From assembly GCA_027574665.1 (NCBI GenBank), contig CM050651.1, positions 4,527,501 through 4,591,500 of the forward strand: a stretch of 64,000 nucleotides of DNA, given 5' to 3'. This stretch comes from Rhynochetos jubatus. Lineage: Eukaryota; Chordata; Aves; Eurypygiformes; Rhynochetidae. Positions 1-12,634 of the stretch are shown one piece after another. The notes under the pieces are model-generated. The model saw nothing but the letters and a program-made list of their open reading frames with translations, searched no databases and was not told where the DNA came from. The first letter of the stretch is position 1. Each line of letters begins with the position of its first letter. Position numbers and translations under genes: made by a program.

Positions 1-1410
1 TTTTTACACCAAAATCCAGTTTCCTGGGAAGACAGTCATCCTAAGTAATCTCTGTAATTCATCTTATGAGTACTACCATGTCATTTAAACATAAGCACAA
101 AACCAAGTAGCTCTCATAAATCCAGAAGAAACACAGCTGGTCAGTAGAGTAAAACAGCTTGAAAAGACTGAATATTTTGTTTACTATATGTTGCCTTATA
201 AACATTACCATAAAATTCAAGTCCCTTTCTGAAAACTCTTTTTCCTGATCTGTCATAATTTGAATACTGCTAATAATCCACCTTAATATACTGTTCACCA
301 ACATGAGTCATTTCCACTTGCAAAAAGTAACGTTTTCTTCATGAGGAATTAATACTACAAAGAAAGTGAGAGCTCATATCAAATATTTAAATTGGCAAGT
401 TGGCTTAAGTTTTGCTTCTCTCAGAAAGAATTACTTCAAAGCTCTGATCTTCTGTAACCAAAATTTAAGATAAAAGAAGAGCTATGAAGAAAAACTCTTA
501 TGACTACCTTTTTTTTCTTTTTTAAACACAGACATCTTTTATGCCTAAAACTCTTCTTCCTATCCTACACTACTCATAGATCAAATTTGGAACAGCTGCA
601 GTTAAGATTTAAATTTCCAGATTATAAATTTATAAATCCCTTTAAGAGATTTGTATCCCTTGCTTCATTCCAGATTTTAAATTAGGAAGTGGGGAGTTCA
701 TGAAATTTTCAGAGATAACCCGAAAGTATTTGTCCAGTAACATCTCTTATGATTGGTTCACTAAAGCTGTGCTATAAGAAAAAATTTCTCTCTCAGACTT
801 GGCAGTGGTGGCATAAAAATGGATTACACAGTGTATTGGAAAAGACACTGAGCTATTTTGCCTATATTAGAATAACCCTTCACTTGTCACAGGTAATATT
901 TCCTCTTCTAAGCACAGCCAATGCCTAGCAGGCATGCCTCAGGTCAAGTCCCAAGCCTCACACCAGTAAGATACTCGTGAGTGGAGTCTTCCATGTTAGC
1001 CAAGAAATAAAAAAGCCAATGAATAAACATCTTCTTTACTAAAGTAGACCTAATGACAAAATAACCAGGTGATCCATTGTGGAAGTGCAATGTAACATAC
1101 ACACCTCACGATAAGCACTTTTACATTTCATGTGTAATACACGAGGAATGCTCAGGTCTGAAACAGAATACTCCCCCCTATATTAGTCCTTTTCATACAG
1201 TTGCCATCTTCTCCTGGGACACAAGCAGCAGCTGAAAACGCGAGAGAAACTGCCTTAAAAGCAATATTTGGGTCTGCAGTGAGTTTATCAGTGGTAGAAG
1301 CTGGAGATTATAGAACATAATAGCTCACAGATCCAATAAGGTAAACAGTTCATGTGGGCAATAAGTAAGTAGGGGATTTTGTTTTCTTCTTTCAAAGTAG
1401 CACTACTGTT
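1..1410. other. AT-rich noncoding stretch
   Basis: No recognisable gene or repeat family. Short open frames of 60-80 codons occur on both strands but have the residue mix expected of translated AT-rich DNA. A possible minus-strand 52-nt exon near 1108-1159 has a fair acceptor and a weak donor; I do not call it. Confidence 0.5.
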
Positions 1411-1433
1411 GGGGGGGGGGGGGGGGGGGGGGG
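1411..1433. repeat. Poly(G) run, 23 bases
   Basis: An uninterrupted run of 23 guanines sits in otherwise AT-rich sequence between a thymine pair and an AAGCGCA flank. Such a run can form intramolecular or intermolecular G-quadruplexes, and on the minus strand it is a poly(C) tract. Length is likely to vary between individuals and between sequencing platforms, so the exact count should not be trusted. Confidence 0.95.
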
Positions 1434-4385
1434 AAGCGCAGCAGTTTGTATACTTAAAGCAGTCAAAATACTTTAATCAGCTCTGAATTAGAAAAGGGGA
1501 ACTAGTACATAATAGTACATAAATCAAGGTAGTGCTGTGAAACGTGTTTAGCAGACATTGTACAGAATCATGAATTAAAGTACTCAGGACCAAGATAATC
1601 TAAGATAGAAATATCCAGGGGGCTCTTAGGTATCATACAGGTCTGCTGTATCCCATGGCACAGATTTCCTCATCAGGTGCAATTTCTGGCACACAACAGG
1701 GCGTGAAGCTATTATTTTAGACACATTGTTACACCTAGCAGGGTACTCCAGATCCCACTGAAACAGATCAATAGGTCATTCAAGTGTAAATGACTGTAAA
1801 CAGATGACAACAATATAATCACCCAAAAATATTCTTCAGATTTCCTGACAATGGTGCTTTTAAGACTGGTTGGGCACTAAACAAGCTGCTGTTGTATACA
1901 CGTATAAATCCCTACCGTTCGGGAAGACTTGGAAGTTACAAGTGGCAATTATTTTGGCAAAAGAAGAAAAGAAAACCTGGAGGTGCAAGTGGAAAAAAAA
2001 GATTCTATTCCCATGGAAAAATAAGAAAAGTTGACCAAGATACAGAAAGAAGACTTAAGCAGATAAAATATTATAAAAATAGCCATTTATCACTGTTTTC
2101 CAGTGGTTATGTAAATTTAATCCGTAACACCCCAGTAAAAACATTTTTTAAATGCACAGCTTTCCAAAACAAATTAAAATTTCATTAATACTTTGGGGTT
2201 TTGCCAAAGAAACATTAACAGTTTTATGTTTGTGGCACGTGCATGAGATATTTAGGGCAACAAGCTGTAGAATGACAGGGCAATAAACAGCATTTCATCT
2301 GTCATTTGGGTAGTACCTATTAATGATAAAGAAATCTTATTTTGAGGAATGGCAGAACATTTCCCTATCTATGTTTTACTTGCTCAGTGCACAGGTACCT
2401 TCCTCCTGCACATCTCTTCTATACCCTCTCTCCATTTTAACTGCACCAAGACGACTTCCCCAGTTCCATGTTGATTTTTAAGTACCTTCTCAAGCTCTCT
2501 TTAAAGTGTCAGAAATTTCCCCTTCTCTCTCATTTCCTTCCTTTCTGCTTTTATCGTAACTTTGAATCTTTATAGTATTTTAAGGGATTCTATCCTATGC
2601 TATTGTAGGATACACGCATTTTCATGCTTGAACCTCTTGCCTCTTCTGTTGCTTCACTTGGTTATGCCTGGTACAAGCCCCATAAAAAGGGGAGGCAGCC
2701 AATACACACTTTTTTGGTTTTGAATACACTGGTTCAGCTTTCATGGTTTAAACAACTACTCAAACATTTTTTTCTTAATTTTGCTTTTGTTTCAAGGAAC
2801 TGAACTGTCTGCTTTTCAAGCACAGGCAATCTACCACCAGGAATACCAGGTATTTATCTGCTACACTTGTGTGTACGCTCCAGCCGCCACACATCTTCAC
2901 ATGGTTTCAGATGTCAGCTTCGACCCAGACTTTCAGCTGTAGTCTTGCAACATTTTTTAATCTATCAACTCCCAACCACTGAAGTGAAACAATGCTACTT
3001 CTCTGGATTTTCTGCCACCACTTTTAAAATAGAGCTGCAGGATTGATGCTCATTATGGTTTTAAAGCCAGTTTCCCAAATTTTTTCTTTTTAATTGCATT
3101 CTGTGCTTATTTTCCTTAGTAAGCTATGATTTATTGGCCAATTTTAACCCAATTTGAGAGAAGGACAGAGGTAGCAAAGAGATGGAAGTTTCTGCAAGCT
3201 CTGTGAAAAATCAGAGGACTCTGAAAAACTGATATAGGGAAAACACCCAGGTTAGACGTTTGCAACATGAAAAGGCAAGCCTGACATCAATAGTTAGCTG
3301 TGTCTTCTGAGTGGCCAACATGAATGCATATACTTATTAACCAGGCAAGAAATCTACTCTTAATTAAGAGACACAAGGACAAGCTGAGACTACCGGCTGA
3401 AAAGGCATAGCTGGGCAACTCGAAGCATTACAGAATTATAAACTTCAAGGGGAATAAAGGAAGAGCTGGAATTACTGCAGTACAGGGATGAAGGAAAACA
3501 GGCTTTAATTTTTACACTTCATGAAATAAACGTGTTCTCAACCGCCTGACGCAATGTCTCACGTTGAGCGAGATACTAGACTCAATTAAGTGGTAACTTC
3601 TGCAAACCTCTGCATGTTAAAGCTCCAGACCAGTAATTTAGGAGAGAGGATACTTCTAGTATCAACAGCATGCTAAGGTTACAAGAGCTTATAACATGAA
3701 GGTCATTTCAAATACCTGCTGGGCTACTGAGGTGTGTGACCTAAGCTACCCTATGTATTCTAAGATAATTGTGCAGTGAAAGCAAAAAGGTCTGAGATTC
3801 ACTACAAATCTCAGACGTCCAGTCAAGGACCCAGGTTTTCTACCTACTGAAATTTAAATATGGATCGGGTATAAACAAGTTCAAACTAGAATGGAGGGGA
3901 GGGAAAAAATAAAAATCTGAACAAGTTTCTGACTATTTACTGGCATGTAATCCTATTTATTGTTCTTTGCATTTCGGAGTGCTCCCCATCTGAGAAAACC
4001 CAATTAAATATAATTAAGTAGATTTCTCTACTCTCCTACATTACAGATAAAGAAATGCAAAGACTTTTATGTCATTTTGCTGAAAGGACTACAGAAAACC
4101 TACATATTCTTGTATTAGAATTCCTCAGTTATGCATGGAAATGGTGTTCTGTGTTGGTAAGATCTGCAAGGGCAAACATCATGTTTACTCAATTTTGTTT
4201 TAACTAATGTGGTGGTAAGAATATTAAGATTGAGAGACCTAGCTAGGAAGTTATCTTTACTAAAAGAACTTTCCTAGACACTAACAAGACTCACAGAAAT
4301 ACTGGGGCTCAGTTTTTACTAGAACTTTTTCCCCATTCTGTCATGAAATCATTAACAGAAGGTAAAAATAATACTTGATGTGTTC
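1434..4385. other. Noncoding stretch with one weak 98-codon frame
   Basis: A 98-codon plus-strand frame at 1892-2188 is lysine/arginine-rich and has no recognisable domain, no acceptor before it and no polyadenylation signal close behind it, so I leave it uncalled. A 53-nt open segment at 2797-2849 has a very good pyrimidine-rich acceptor and a passable CAG/GTATTT donor, but it stands alone. A short perfect hairpin with 10-bp arms lies at 3790-3816. Nothing else stands out. Confidence 0.5.
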
Positions 4386-4500
4386 CACTTTTGTTTGCCT
4401 ATTTATACTGTAGAATCTACAGTATAAACTGTATATATTATACATACACAGTATATAGTATATGCTGTAGCTCCTACAGTATAAATAGGCAAATGAAGTG
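4386..4500. repeat. 115-bp foldback (inverted repeat)
   Basis: The outer arms at 4386-4413 and 4474-4500 are reverse complements over about 27 bases with only a few mismatches, all near the outer tips. The inner part continues to pair imperfectly, because the sequence CTACAGTATAA recurs in both orientations, leaving a short AT-rich loop around 4439-4450. The structure could be a small non-autonomous DNA transposon (MITE) with terminal inverted repeats, a hairpin RNA locus, or an inverted duplication. No flanking open frame suggests a transposase, and I do not recognise the family. Confidence 0.75.
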
Positions 4501-6737
4501 TCCATTAATACAGATACTATTTCCCCTTCTTGCTTTTAAGAATGTTATAGTCTAATCACAATAATTCATAACTTTTTCTCCCTAATAGGCCCATTAGAAC
4601 TAATATTCAGTCAAGACAGAAATTAGAATGCTTTTGACATAATGTTTTTGGCAGAACAGTTTGGGCTGTTTCTTCTCACCTTTGGATGCTTTAAGCTGCT
4701 TAATAAGGTATTTCAAAGTTTTCCTTGTTAGCGACATTAGTCTGACTTGTTCAGAATTTTAGACCTTCCTTCCTCTGCTTCTGTAAGTGTGTCAGATTAC
4801 TTCCATTCATGTAGAGTCCTATGGACACCATGATCATTTTCAAATACTAAGAATTCAGAGAGTTTTTCAGTTAACTCCACAGATAGCCTACTGCAAATTT
4901 CATCATGTTACCCCCATTTAGATGTGAAGTTTATTTAAATATTCTAGACCTATTATTTTCATTGCCTTAATATTTCATAGAACATGCTTTGTGATCATGC
5001 TGGTGATCACATGACCAACAATAATTTAAGAATTACAAAGCAAAGGCATTAAACATTTCAGCTTCATTTATTTCACCCAGTATTTCCTTCTCTTGGTTAG
5101 AAAGCATGAAGCCGTAATTTCCTTTAGCTTTCTCTGTTTTCAAATGTGATTTCAGAGTATTTCTAGAATCCTTAATATTCCTTAACTTGTCCAAATATTC
5201 TTAGGTTATTATTTTATATTCATTCCTAACAATACTTTCTTCCATGTTCTTGTACAAGTCTTTTGATTTTCAGGTCACCGAAAGGTCCTGGTCAATACAT
5301 GACTGCATGACTGGTATCTCGCTCTCCTTTTCAACCCCAAACAGATCATTACTGTGCCTTTAGGATGTTCCCTTTTCAAAACTGCCATCTGTCCATCCTG
5401 TGTTTAACTCTTTAACTCATCTCTTCAACTGAGATGTTTTCCTCAGAGAATTCTTCATATGTTAACTTATAGATTCTAACTTCAACTAACAATACTAACT
5501 TCATAGGTTTTTTTAATCCAAATTTCTACTGTTCTGAAGATTTTCTTTCCCTAGATATGCTAACTTGGCTTTCACAGTAACTTTAATCCTAACTACTAAC
5601 CCGTTCAATTGCAACTAGTTCCTCAGAAATAAGTTTAAAACAGCTTCATCCTCAGTGTTATCCCCCAAAACCCACTCACAATTCTTCATGGCCATGCTGC
5701 TTAACTCTGTGATACTGAAATCCTCTCTCTGTACAGAGAGCTTTCAAGAGCAATGAAGTTTATCCATGAACAAGCCACACCACTGAAGACACTGTAAAAT
5801 TCTTCACATACCTTTATCAACACCTGTTGGCTGTCCAAGCCCCTTTTTTAAAAAACAGGGCTGTTCAAAATTCAAGATGTGATACGAAAATGAAGACCAA
5901 AAATACCTCCACTAATGAAGATGATTATTTTTCACAACGTAAGGTGAGAAAAGAAAACAGAAATCACAGCACTGACATAAGACAGCATCTGCACTTTCTT
6001 AGTACAGCATGTCCCTAAAGCAGTCCTTTAGCGATGTGGAACTATAACAGGGTCTGGGTGAACAAAAAAAAGTGATAATTAAGTAATTAAGCACCATCTT
6101 GCTCTTCAGCCTGTGATCTGCTTGATGTATTATTCAGTGAGACTAACACATTACCTCCTATGACATACAGGATGTCACTACAGCTTCCAGTAGCGCTGAC
6201 AGTGGAACGCCCAGGTAGCTCCACAGGCAGAAAGTGAAGCAATATTAATTGTAAAGCACAACTGGGACATAACTGCACAGCCAACCACCTACACCTGATG
6301 CAAACCAAGAAACAGTGAATTACTTCATTCTTTCTTTATAATCCCCTTCAGGCAGTTCAAATAAGCCCCTCATTTTCAATTTTTCTCCACTGACAGTGAA
6401 AAAACCCAACAAACACTGTTTTCTACAAAAGCAGGACACTGACGTTCAAAATTATGAATTACGAGTTTACTACTTTGATGACCCCATTCACAAGTTTTCT
6501 TCATGTAATCCACTCCTGAGAGAATGTTCTGGGACTGACCGTGTAATTTACACCCAGGCAAGGTGTAAATGATAAAACGTTAGCACTGTTTCACACATGG
6601 AGATAATTACAATCTAACAATGTTTTGCATCCACTGCGAATATGTACACATAGTTGAAGAATATATGAGGTGATGTTAGATACAGTGAATAACCTCTTTA
6701 TTTCCATGAATCCTTATTCCTTAACCAAGAGGTTAAA
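4501..6737. other. Noncoding stretch with weak minus-strand exon candidates
   Basis: Several short open segments with splice-like ends occur on the minus strand: about 4668-4737, with a strong AAAG/GTGAGA donor but a poor acceptor; 5812-5857, with a strong AAAG/GTATGTG donor; and 6155-6218, described separately. Their peptides are short and the acceptors are mixed in quality. A plus-strand alternative overlaps at 5859-5943. I cannot decide between coding and chance. Confidence 0.35.
6155..6218 (-). CDS. Possible minus-strand exon with kelch-like peptide (tentative)
   Basis: The segment is open for 21 codons and one base. It ends in a GGAG/GTAATG donor and is preceded on the minus strand by a pyrimidine-rich stretch ending in GAG. 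The peptide begins LPGRST and ends DILYVIG, and the next base could complete a glycine, giving the YVIGG form typical of a kelch blade. The preceding minus-strand candidate at 6999-7138 ends in a compatible phase. Against it: the acceptor is GAG, the segment is short, and a five-residue motif can arise by chance in six-frame translation of 64 kb. Confidence 0.2.
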
Positions 6738-6834
6738 GTGTTTTGGTGGTGTTTGTTTGTTTGGGGTTTTTTTTTTGGTTGTTGGTTTGTTTGTTTTGGG
6801 GGTTTTTTTGGGTGGTTTTTGTTTTTTTTTTTTT
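6738..6834. repeat. T/G-rich low-complexity tract
   Basis: Almost pure T and G, built from repeated GTTTG, GGGG and poly(T) units and ending in a run of 14 T. It creates a spurious glycine/phenylalanine-rich frame. It is simple sequence or the degraded A-rich tail of an element inserted on the minus strand; no element body can be recognised. Confidence 0.85.
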
Positions 6835-6998
6835 AATGATTTAAAAATCATATTTAACATCAAGACGTACCATAAATGCTAAAGGAAAATTTTTCATTTT
6901 ATTTGCATTTTGACCAAGTTATTTTAGTCTTTTGGGAAGGACACATTTGCAAAGATCATCTTATTTCCAGACAGCTCAGTTTCCAGAAGGTACCATAC

Positions 6999-7138
6999 CA
7001 TACAAGACCACTGTGCATTTGCGGGAGCTTCAGATTGCCAGGTCTGTGCACCCTGTCTGCAGCAGAGGCAGGATTGAGGGTCTCGGCACACCACTGCCTC
7101 CAGGATGCAATTCAGATCCTGACTTGGGCCATTAAATG
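6999..7138 (-). CDS. Possible minus-strand exon, unknown protein (tentative)
   Basis: A strong minus-strand acceptor (a T-rich stretch then CTGACAG) is followed by 140 nt open in one frame: 2 bases plus 46 codons. The donor is a passable ATG/GTATGG. Local GC is about 50%, above the surroundings, and the peptide is cysteine-rich with a balanced composition, including TWQSEAP. I do not recognise a family. Plus-strand frames through the same segment are also open, so openness alone is weak evidence. Confidence 0.25.
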
Positions 7139-10100
7139 CTGTCAGTAAAAACATACGAACACTGCTCTTAGCATGCAGCAACAGGATGAAAATTTAGTAC
7201 ATCAAATACTAAGACAACTGATATGCTGTTCCACAACTGAAAACAAAAGGCTGATAATCACTGCGGTTCAAGCAAGTGCTTTCCACCAAGCCTAACCCAG
7301 CTTAACTGCCTCTGCCAGTCCCACCAGCAGAACAGCCAAGCGAGAGCATTAATTTCTGAGTGGAGTTAATGGGACAGAAAAAAATGAAGAAAAAATGGCA
7401 TATTCAGAAAAATGGAGCAAATTCACTGACAAGATTTTGCTTTATGGGGGTGGGAGCTGGTCATGACAAAAATCAGAGAATAAAGTAGTTTAGAAGAGAC
7501 TTCTGTATTGGTTCAGCCCCTGCTCAAAGCACCATCGCTTCAAGCTAAGCGAGCATCAGAGGGAGACCCCAATTGCAGGCCCACACTGCAACTTTTCTCC
7601 AGGCTCTGTGTGAAAATCTGCCACCATCTCACTGTCTCGGACAAAGCAGTTTAAGGAACTCTTCCACTTTTCCCCCCATGCAGTATTGTCCAAATGTGTG
7701 GTGGCAGATTTAGCTAGCACACTTGCATGACATTTATCAAGTCATCTAGTGCCCAACGATCTTTAATTATGTCTTTAATTAGGGCTAGACACACAGTATG
7801 TGATCTATAGTATGACTGGTCCAAGGAACTTTTCATAATGATATTTCTTGAGAAATTACTGTCTTTGAGACTCATAACTTCCAAAACAATTACTGAAAAG
7901 TCTTAGAGAAAGCAGCTTTTTCTGCACACATTTTTCATACTAAGCCTTTCATTAAAACAGCTGGGGCAAGCAGGGAGAGCGTATAAGCACAGGCAAGGGC
8001 AATTTAGCATATTGTTTTATTCAGTGTAAACACAAGAGGTTTTTTGAGGCATTTACTCAGCTGTAATTATTCTGATCTTGTATTGAGAAAGCATGTGTAG
8101 GAAATGTTTTTTCAATCAAATGATCAAGAAAGATAATCCAAAGTGCCCTACATCCAATGTTGCAATTAATTCTCCTAAGCTTTAGTTTTATTTCATGTTA
8201 AAAGCACTGTGAAATTCCGCAAACTATACCTCATCCTGCTGTAGTATTATTTTGTATATCACCACTGGAGCATAATAAAGCATTGATTTAGTTCTGTGTA
8301 ATGCTGAGAATGATATTAAACACAGCTAATGCTTTCTTTGCATTTAAATCCATTGTATTGACCGAGATGCTGTTTTTCAGTAGGCAGTACACCTACAAGA
8401 ATCTGCTGTGATTACTAAGTTATGAAGTAGAGTGATACGACGCAACAGACCAGCATTTGGAACATACTTTTAAAAACATATGTGGTAAAAGTCAAAATAT
8501 GCCTAGAGCAAAATTTTGCCACACTGTTTATTAATTAGGAAAGCGAGATGTGATATGTGATTTGGGTATACACACCATGTGTCTTTCAATATGTCACCGC
8601 AGACAGAAGATTTTATAACCAGCTTGCCTTTCATAAAGTAAAACTTTAATAAGATAATGCACATGACACTGTGTACATTACTGGAGAATGATAAATGCAT
8701 TTAATCAAACTGATCAACTTTTATGACACTATTAACATCGTGAGTTGTGTATGCACACGTATGCAGACATGCTTCTTCTAGGAGGTCAACTTCTGTTTTC
8801 AGATGCTGCTGAACACTAAACTCCTTTTCAAACATTAAATTTCATTTGGAACAAGTAGACCACTCTGTTTTAAACTGTTGACCTTAAATAACTGATCATT
8901 AAAGTGTCAGCCATTTGTCTGAAAATACTAAAATGGATTTTGGAAGGCTTCCAGAATCTCAAAGAATTATGTGTCAGTGCAAAATGGATTATACCTTTTT
9001 CTCAATGATGAGTCCAGCCTGTCAGTTTCACCATTTCTCTTCTTGCTGTGTACCCAGGACATACATTATGCTTTGGAAACCTAAAGGTCAGCTTTAGGTG
9101 GTGCCAATTACACAGATAACTCGCAGTGCTGCACCTTCCCATTTGTTCCATTATTTCTGCTGGCAACGTTAAAAATTAACTGCTCTGTCCAGTACTGAGT
9201 TTTTGATTCACACTGACATGATACCATTAGCAGTTATTCAGACTTTGGCTGAATTTTGTTATATTATCTTTTAAGGTAATGCTGAATAACAGTGAGAAAT
9301 TTCGTTGGAGTATTGCATGCAACTCAATCTCCTCTGATGTGAATGAAGTCAACAATGTGCAAGCAGGCTCAACAAGGCAAAGCTCCTGTTCTGAGGCAAG
9401 AAGTTTTAAACAGGAAAAGTCAATTTAAAAACTCTAATTAACAGCTGCCTGTGTTACTTAAGCAACTAAGAGGCTCTACACTAACAAAGACATCTACAAA
9501 GATTTTGGTTTGTTGATTTTGCAGGGGGGTGAGGGTTCAAGCTCTCTTAAGCTGACTATCCAATTGAAAACATTTGACAATCAGAAAAATTGTTAGTCAT
9601 GTAATCAACGATGGAAAAGCATCCTTCCAGATTCAGCATTGTTGCGTCATACGCACTGCAAGTGCAAATTAATTGCTACAATATCCTAAATATTGTATTA
9701 CATCATAAAGTAACTATTTCACACAGCAAACTTAGAAAACAGGAATTTAAGCTCTACACTGTCAGAAAGCTTTCCAGTTACATGAGAAAAAGCACGGGGG
9801 AATGACATTTTTTGGAGGGAGAAATACAGGAGAATGGTCTGTTTAGCTTTTGGCATAGTCCTAGGGTTAGGTTGTAACAATAGGAACAAACTGTAAATGC
9901 CTAGCTACATATTTAAAAATAACAACTTTCAAAAGGCCAAATCTGCTCTAAGTATTGACATAAAATGACTGTCATTTAGAAGATGCAGGATCAAAAATCA
10001 GCTAGGCAAGTGCTTTAGGCACTGAGGCACACAGTATAAAAAGGCGGCTTAGAAACTTCTCTCAATTCTAATCCTTTAATATCCAAAATAATTTTCTTGA

Positions 10101-12634
10101 CAGCTTGTTGCAGATTCTGAAAAAAGAATGCTTAAATTACCTAATTTGTGTTAATTTCTGTAAAAACAGCATGTTTCTGTATGACTGATAAGTAAAAGCG
10201 ATTTTGGCTATCTGTATAGAATAATCTTGACTCCCAAACCATGTAAAAGACAATTTTTAAAGAATAGCTAAACCTGTTCATATAAATAACAAATCATATC
10301 ATGCCTAGGTGCAGTCCTGAATGCATTTGTCAAAACAACTGCCCTTTTTTTTTTTTTTTTTAAAGAAAGGAAACAAACATCCCTTCTTCAGAAATGGGTT
10401 TAGTGAAAGAACTGGTACAACCCATAAATCTTTTTAGCCTTCATAGGAAGCAACTGATGGTCCATAAACATTATTTTTGTAGCACACATTGAATTGGGGG
10501 CATATATACTAATTTATATGTATGCATAAATGTTTCCATCCTCCCAAATATACAGAGACTGTTGATGCACCTGTTGACAGCAATAATAAGACTTCAGCAA
10601 TGTACTATCCGGTCATTAGCTATTACACTTTATAAAAATCAAAACCTCTAGGCTACAACCTGACTATTTTTCAGCTCTTTGAAGTCTAATCAGTCTACGA
10701 AGGTAGGTTTACAGCTAACTAATCCTTTAATCTCTCAACTTCTGTCCCAATAGCTAGACACCAACATAATTTTGACACCCAAACACGAGTAATTTCAAAA
10801 TACAGTTAACAACAATCAAATGTTTCTGAAGCTTCTTAACAAATGCACCTCTATCAGGATGTTTACTTCACTATAACTTACCAGGAATAATTTCTGAACA
10901 TCAGTTGACAAGACACCTCTGTAAACAAGGGTTAACTTTACAGCCTTGCGATTCGAGATGTGTGAAAGATGTGCAGAAAAGCCAGGTAGAGGCCCAAAAG
11001 ATTGCAGTCATATTGATGAAATTAAAACAATTTTGCAAGAAGTGCTTATTTTTGCTCACAGTCAGAAGAAAGACTGGACAGGTGTTGTGCAGTGAGAGAG
11101 CACGTATTTCATTCGCATTGTACGTGCGCAACTGTACTGCCCGCACATGTGGAGCTCTTTTCAGTACATCAATTTTTTTCCTTGCACTACAACTCAGCTT
11201 GTAAAAAGTGCATGAGATGCTAATAACTCAGAAGGAAATATGCAACCACTACATGAGCTTTTCTGTTTTAAGTAATAACTGCATTACACAAAGCCACAGC
11301 AAAACATTAGTTTGCTGACACCAGTTTCTCCGCATTCTTCCAGTCAAACACAGATTCATTCTGAACTGGCTATACATTATGATGAAATTGTAAATGTAAG
11401 ATGTGGTTTCCAGAAAGGTGACAGGCAAACAATGTTCTGTAGAACTGTGCAAGACCTTCATCGATTTTCATCAGTTTTGCATTGCTGGAAGCAAGGTAGT
11501 GAGACAGCAGGGGTATCTAATCAGTAGGGAAAAAATCTCTGTCATTCTTTAACATTACAGTTCCCAGGATATTTGGAGAAGCTAATGGAGTCAAAATAAA
11601 ACTGCAGGAAGTGGAAGGAAAAAAAATAAAACTGAATTAATTGAAATGTTCATTAAACCCCACAACTTAGAAACTTTGATGGAAGAGACAATATTACTGT
11701 CTCTGGCAAGATGCTGCTGGCAAGCAGCACATCAAGAGAACCCTGCTGGAAATGAACCAGGGCTCTGGAGGAGACCATGGACAAAGCAAAATCATAAGGC
11801 CTCCACGAAGATTGTATCATCCAGATATGCTGATCTCTCAAGATCCAACACGGTCTGGAAGAAGGCCTTTACCTCTCTGTAACAAAACGCAGGCTTGCAT
11901 AGTAATTCAGCAAAACAAGATTTTGCCTGAATCCTCACAAAAGCACAATAAAACTGTGTTTCTCCTAGCCCAACTTCTTTGGCTAGGAAAAAAGCAATGC
12001 AAATGTTTTCTGTAACTGAGAAAAGTGTATTTTATTACACGGCATGAAGATTTCTGCCTCAAGACTATTTTAAGAAGTGGTATAATTTCTAGTGTGCTAT
12101 CAAATGTAGATCATTTTTTAGTACAAAAATATGAAGTTACTATAAAATAAGCACCAGTGACATCTGTAACCCCTCACCCCCTTCCCACAATCTGGAGGAC
12201 ATATTTCCTCAACACTTCTGTAAACAAGCATGTGCATGTGTACTGATCTTTCTTATATTTAAATCATTTTTTCCATAACTAAATCTGTATTTTCTACTTC
12301 CAAATCTTTTAAGTTGCACAAAAGGAGGGGGGAGAGGGGGTGGAAGACCTCTTCTGGCGCACCCCCCAACAGTCTACGCCACAAGAAAGATTATTTTAGT
12401 TACACAGATGAGATTAGAAATAGACATGGATTTCTCCAAAGATACTAACTTGACATGTAGAGCCTTGTCCAGAAAACAGGTATGAGAGATTACATATATT
12501 TCATCATTTCTCTGATCTTTTAATCCATGTTCATGCCAACAGTCCCGCTACAGAAAATGGGATCAGGGTGCTTAGGTGGGTAAAAAAAAATTAAAATTAA
12601 AAATGGTTTACTTGCTTGTATTAGGATTACTCAC
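7139..12634. other. Long noncoding stretch, possible conserved blocks
   Basis: No gene I can support. The parts at about 7700-8420 and 9100-9370 have balanced, non-repetitive composition rich in homeodomain-type TAATTA cores and octamer-like words, as seen in vertebrate conserved noncoding elements. The segment 10901-11204 is open on both strands and has more CpG than its surroundings. A minus-strand segment ending near 10118 has a good acceptor and 32 open codons before a stop, but no polyadenylation signal follows. Confidence 0.4.
10345..10362. repeat. Poly(T) run, 18 bases
   Basis: A homopolymer T run followed by AAAG. It may be the tail of a minus-oriented retroposed sequence, but no element body is recognisable next to it. 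Confidence 0.9.

Noticed and set aside
1892..2188. 98-codon basic frame
   Set aside because: Lysine-rich from A-rich DNA, with no acceptor, no domain and no linked signal.
4540..4640. Excellent acceptor at 4588 on the plus strand
   Set aside because: All three frames stop soon and there is no donor, so it is a chance pyrimidine tract.
7660..7740. Excellent acceptor near 7682 on the plus strand
   Set aside because: All frames stop within 20 codons and no donor follows.
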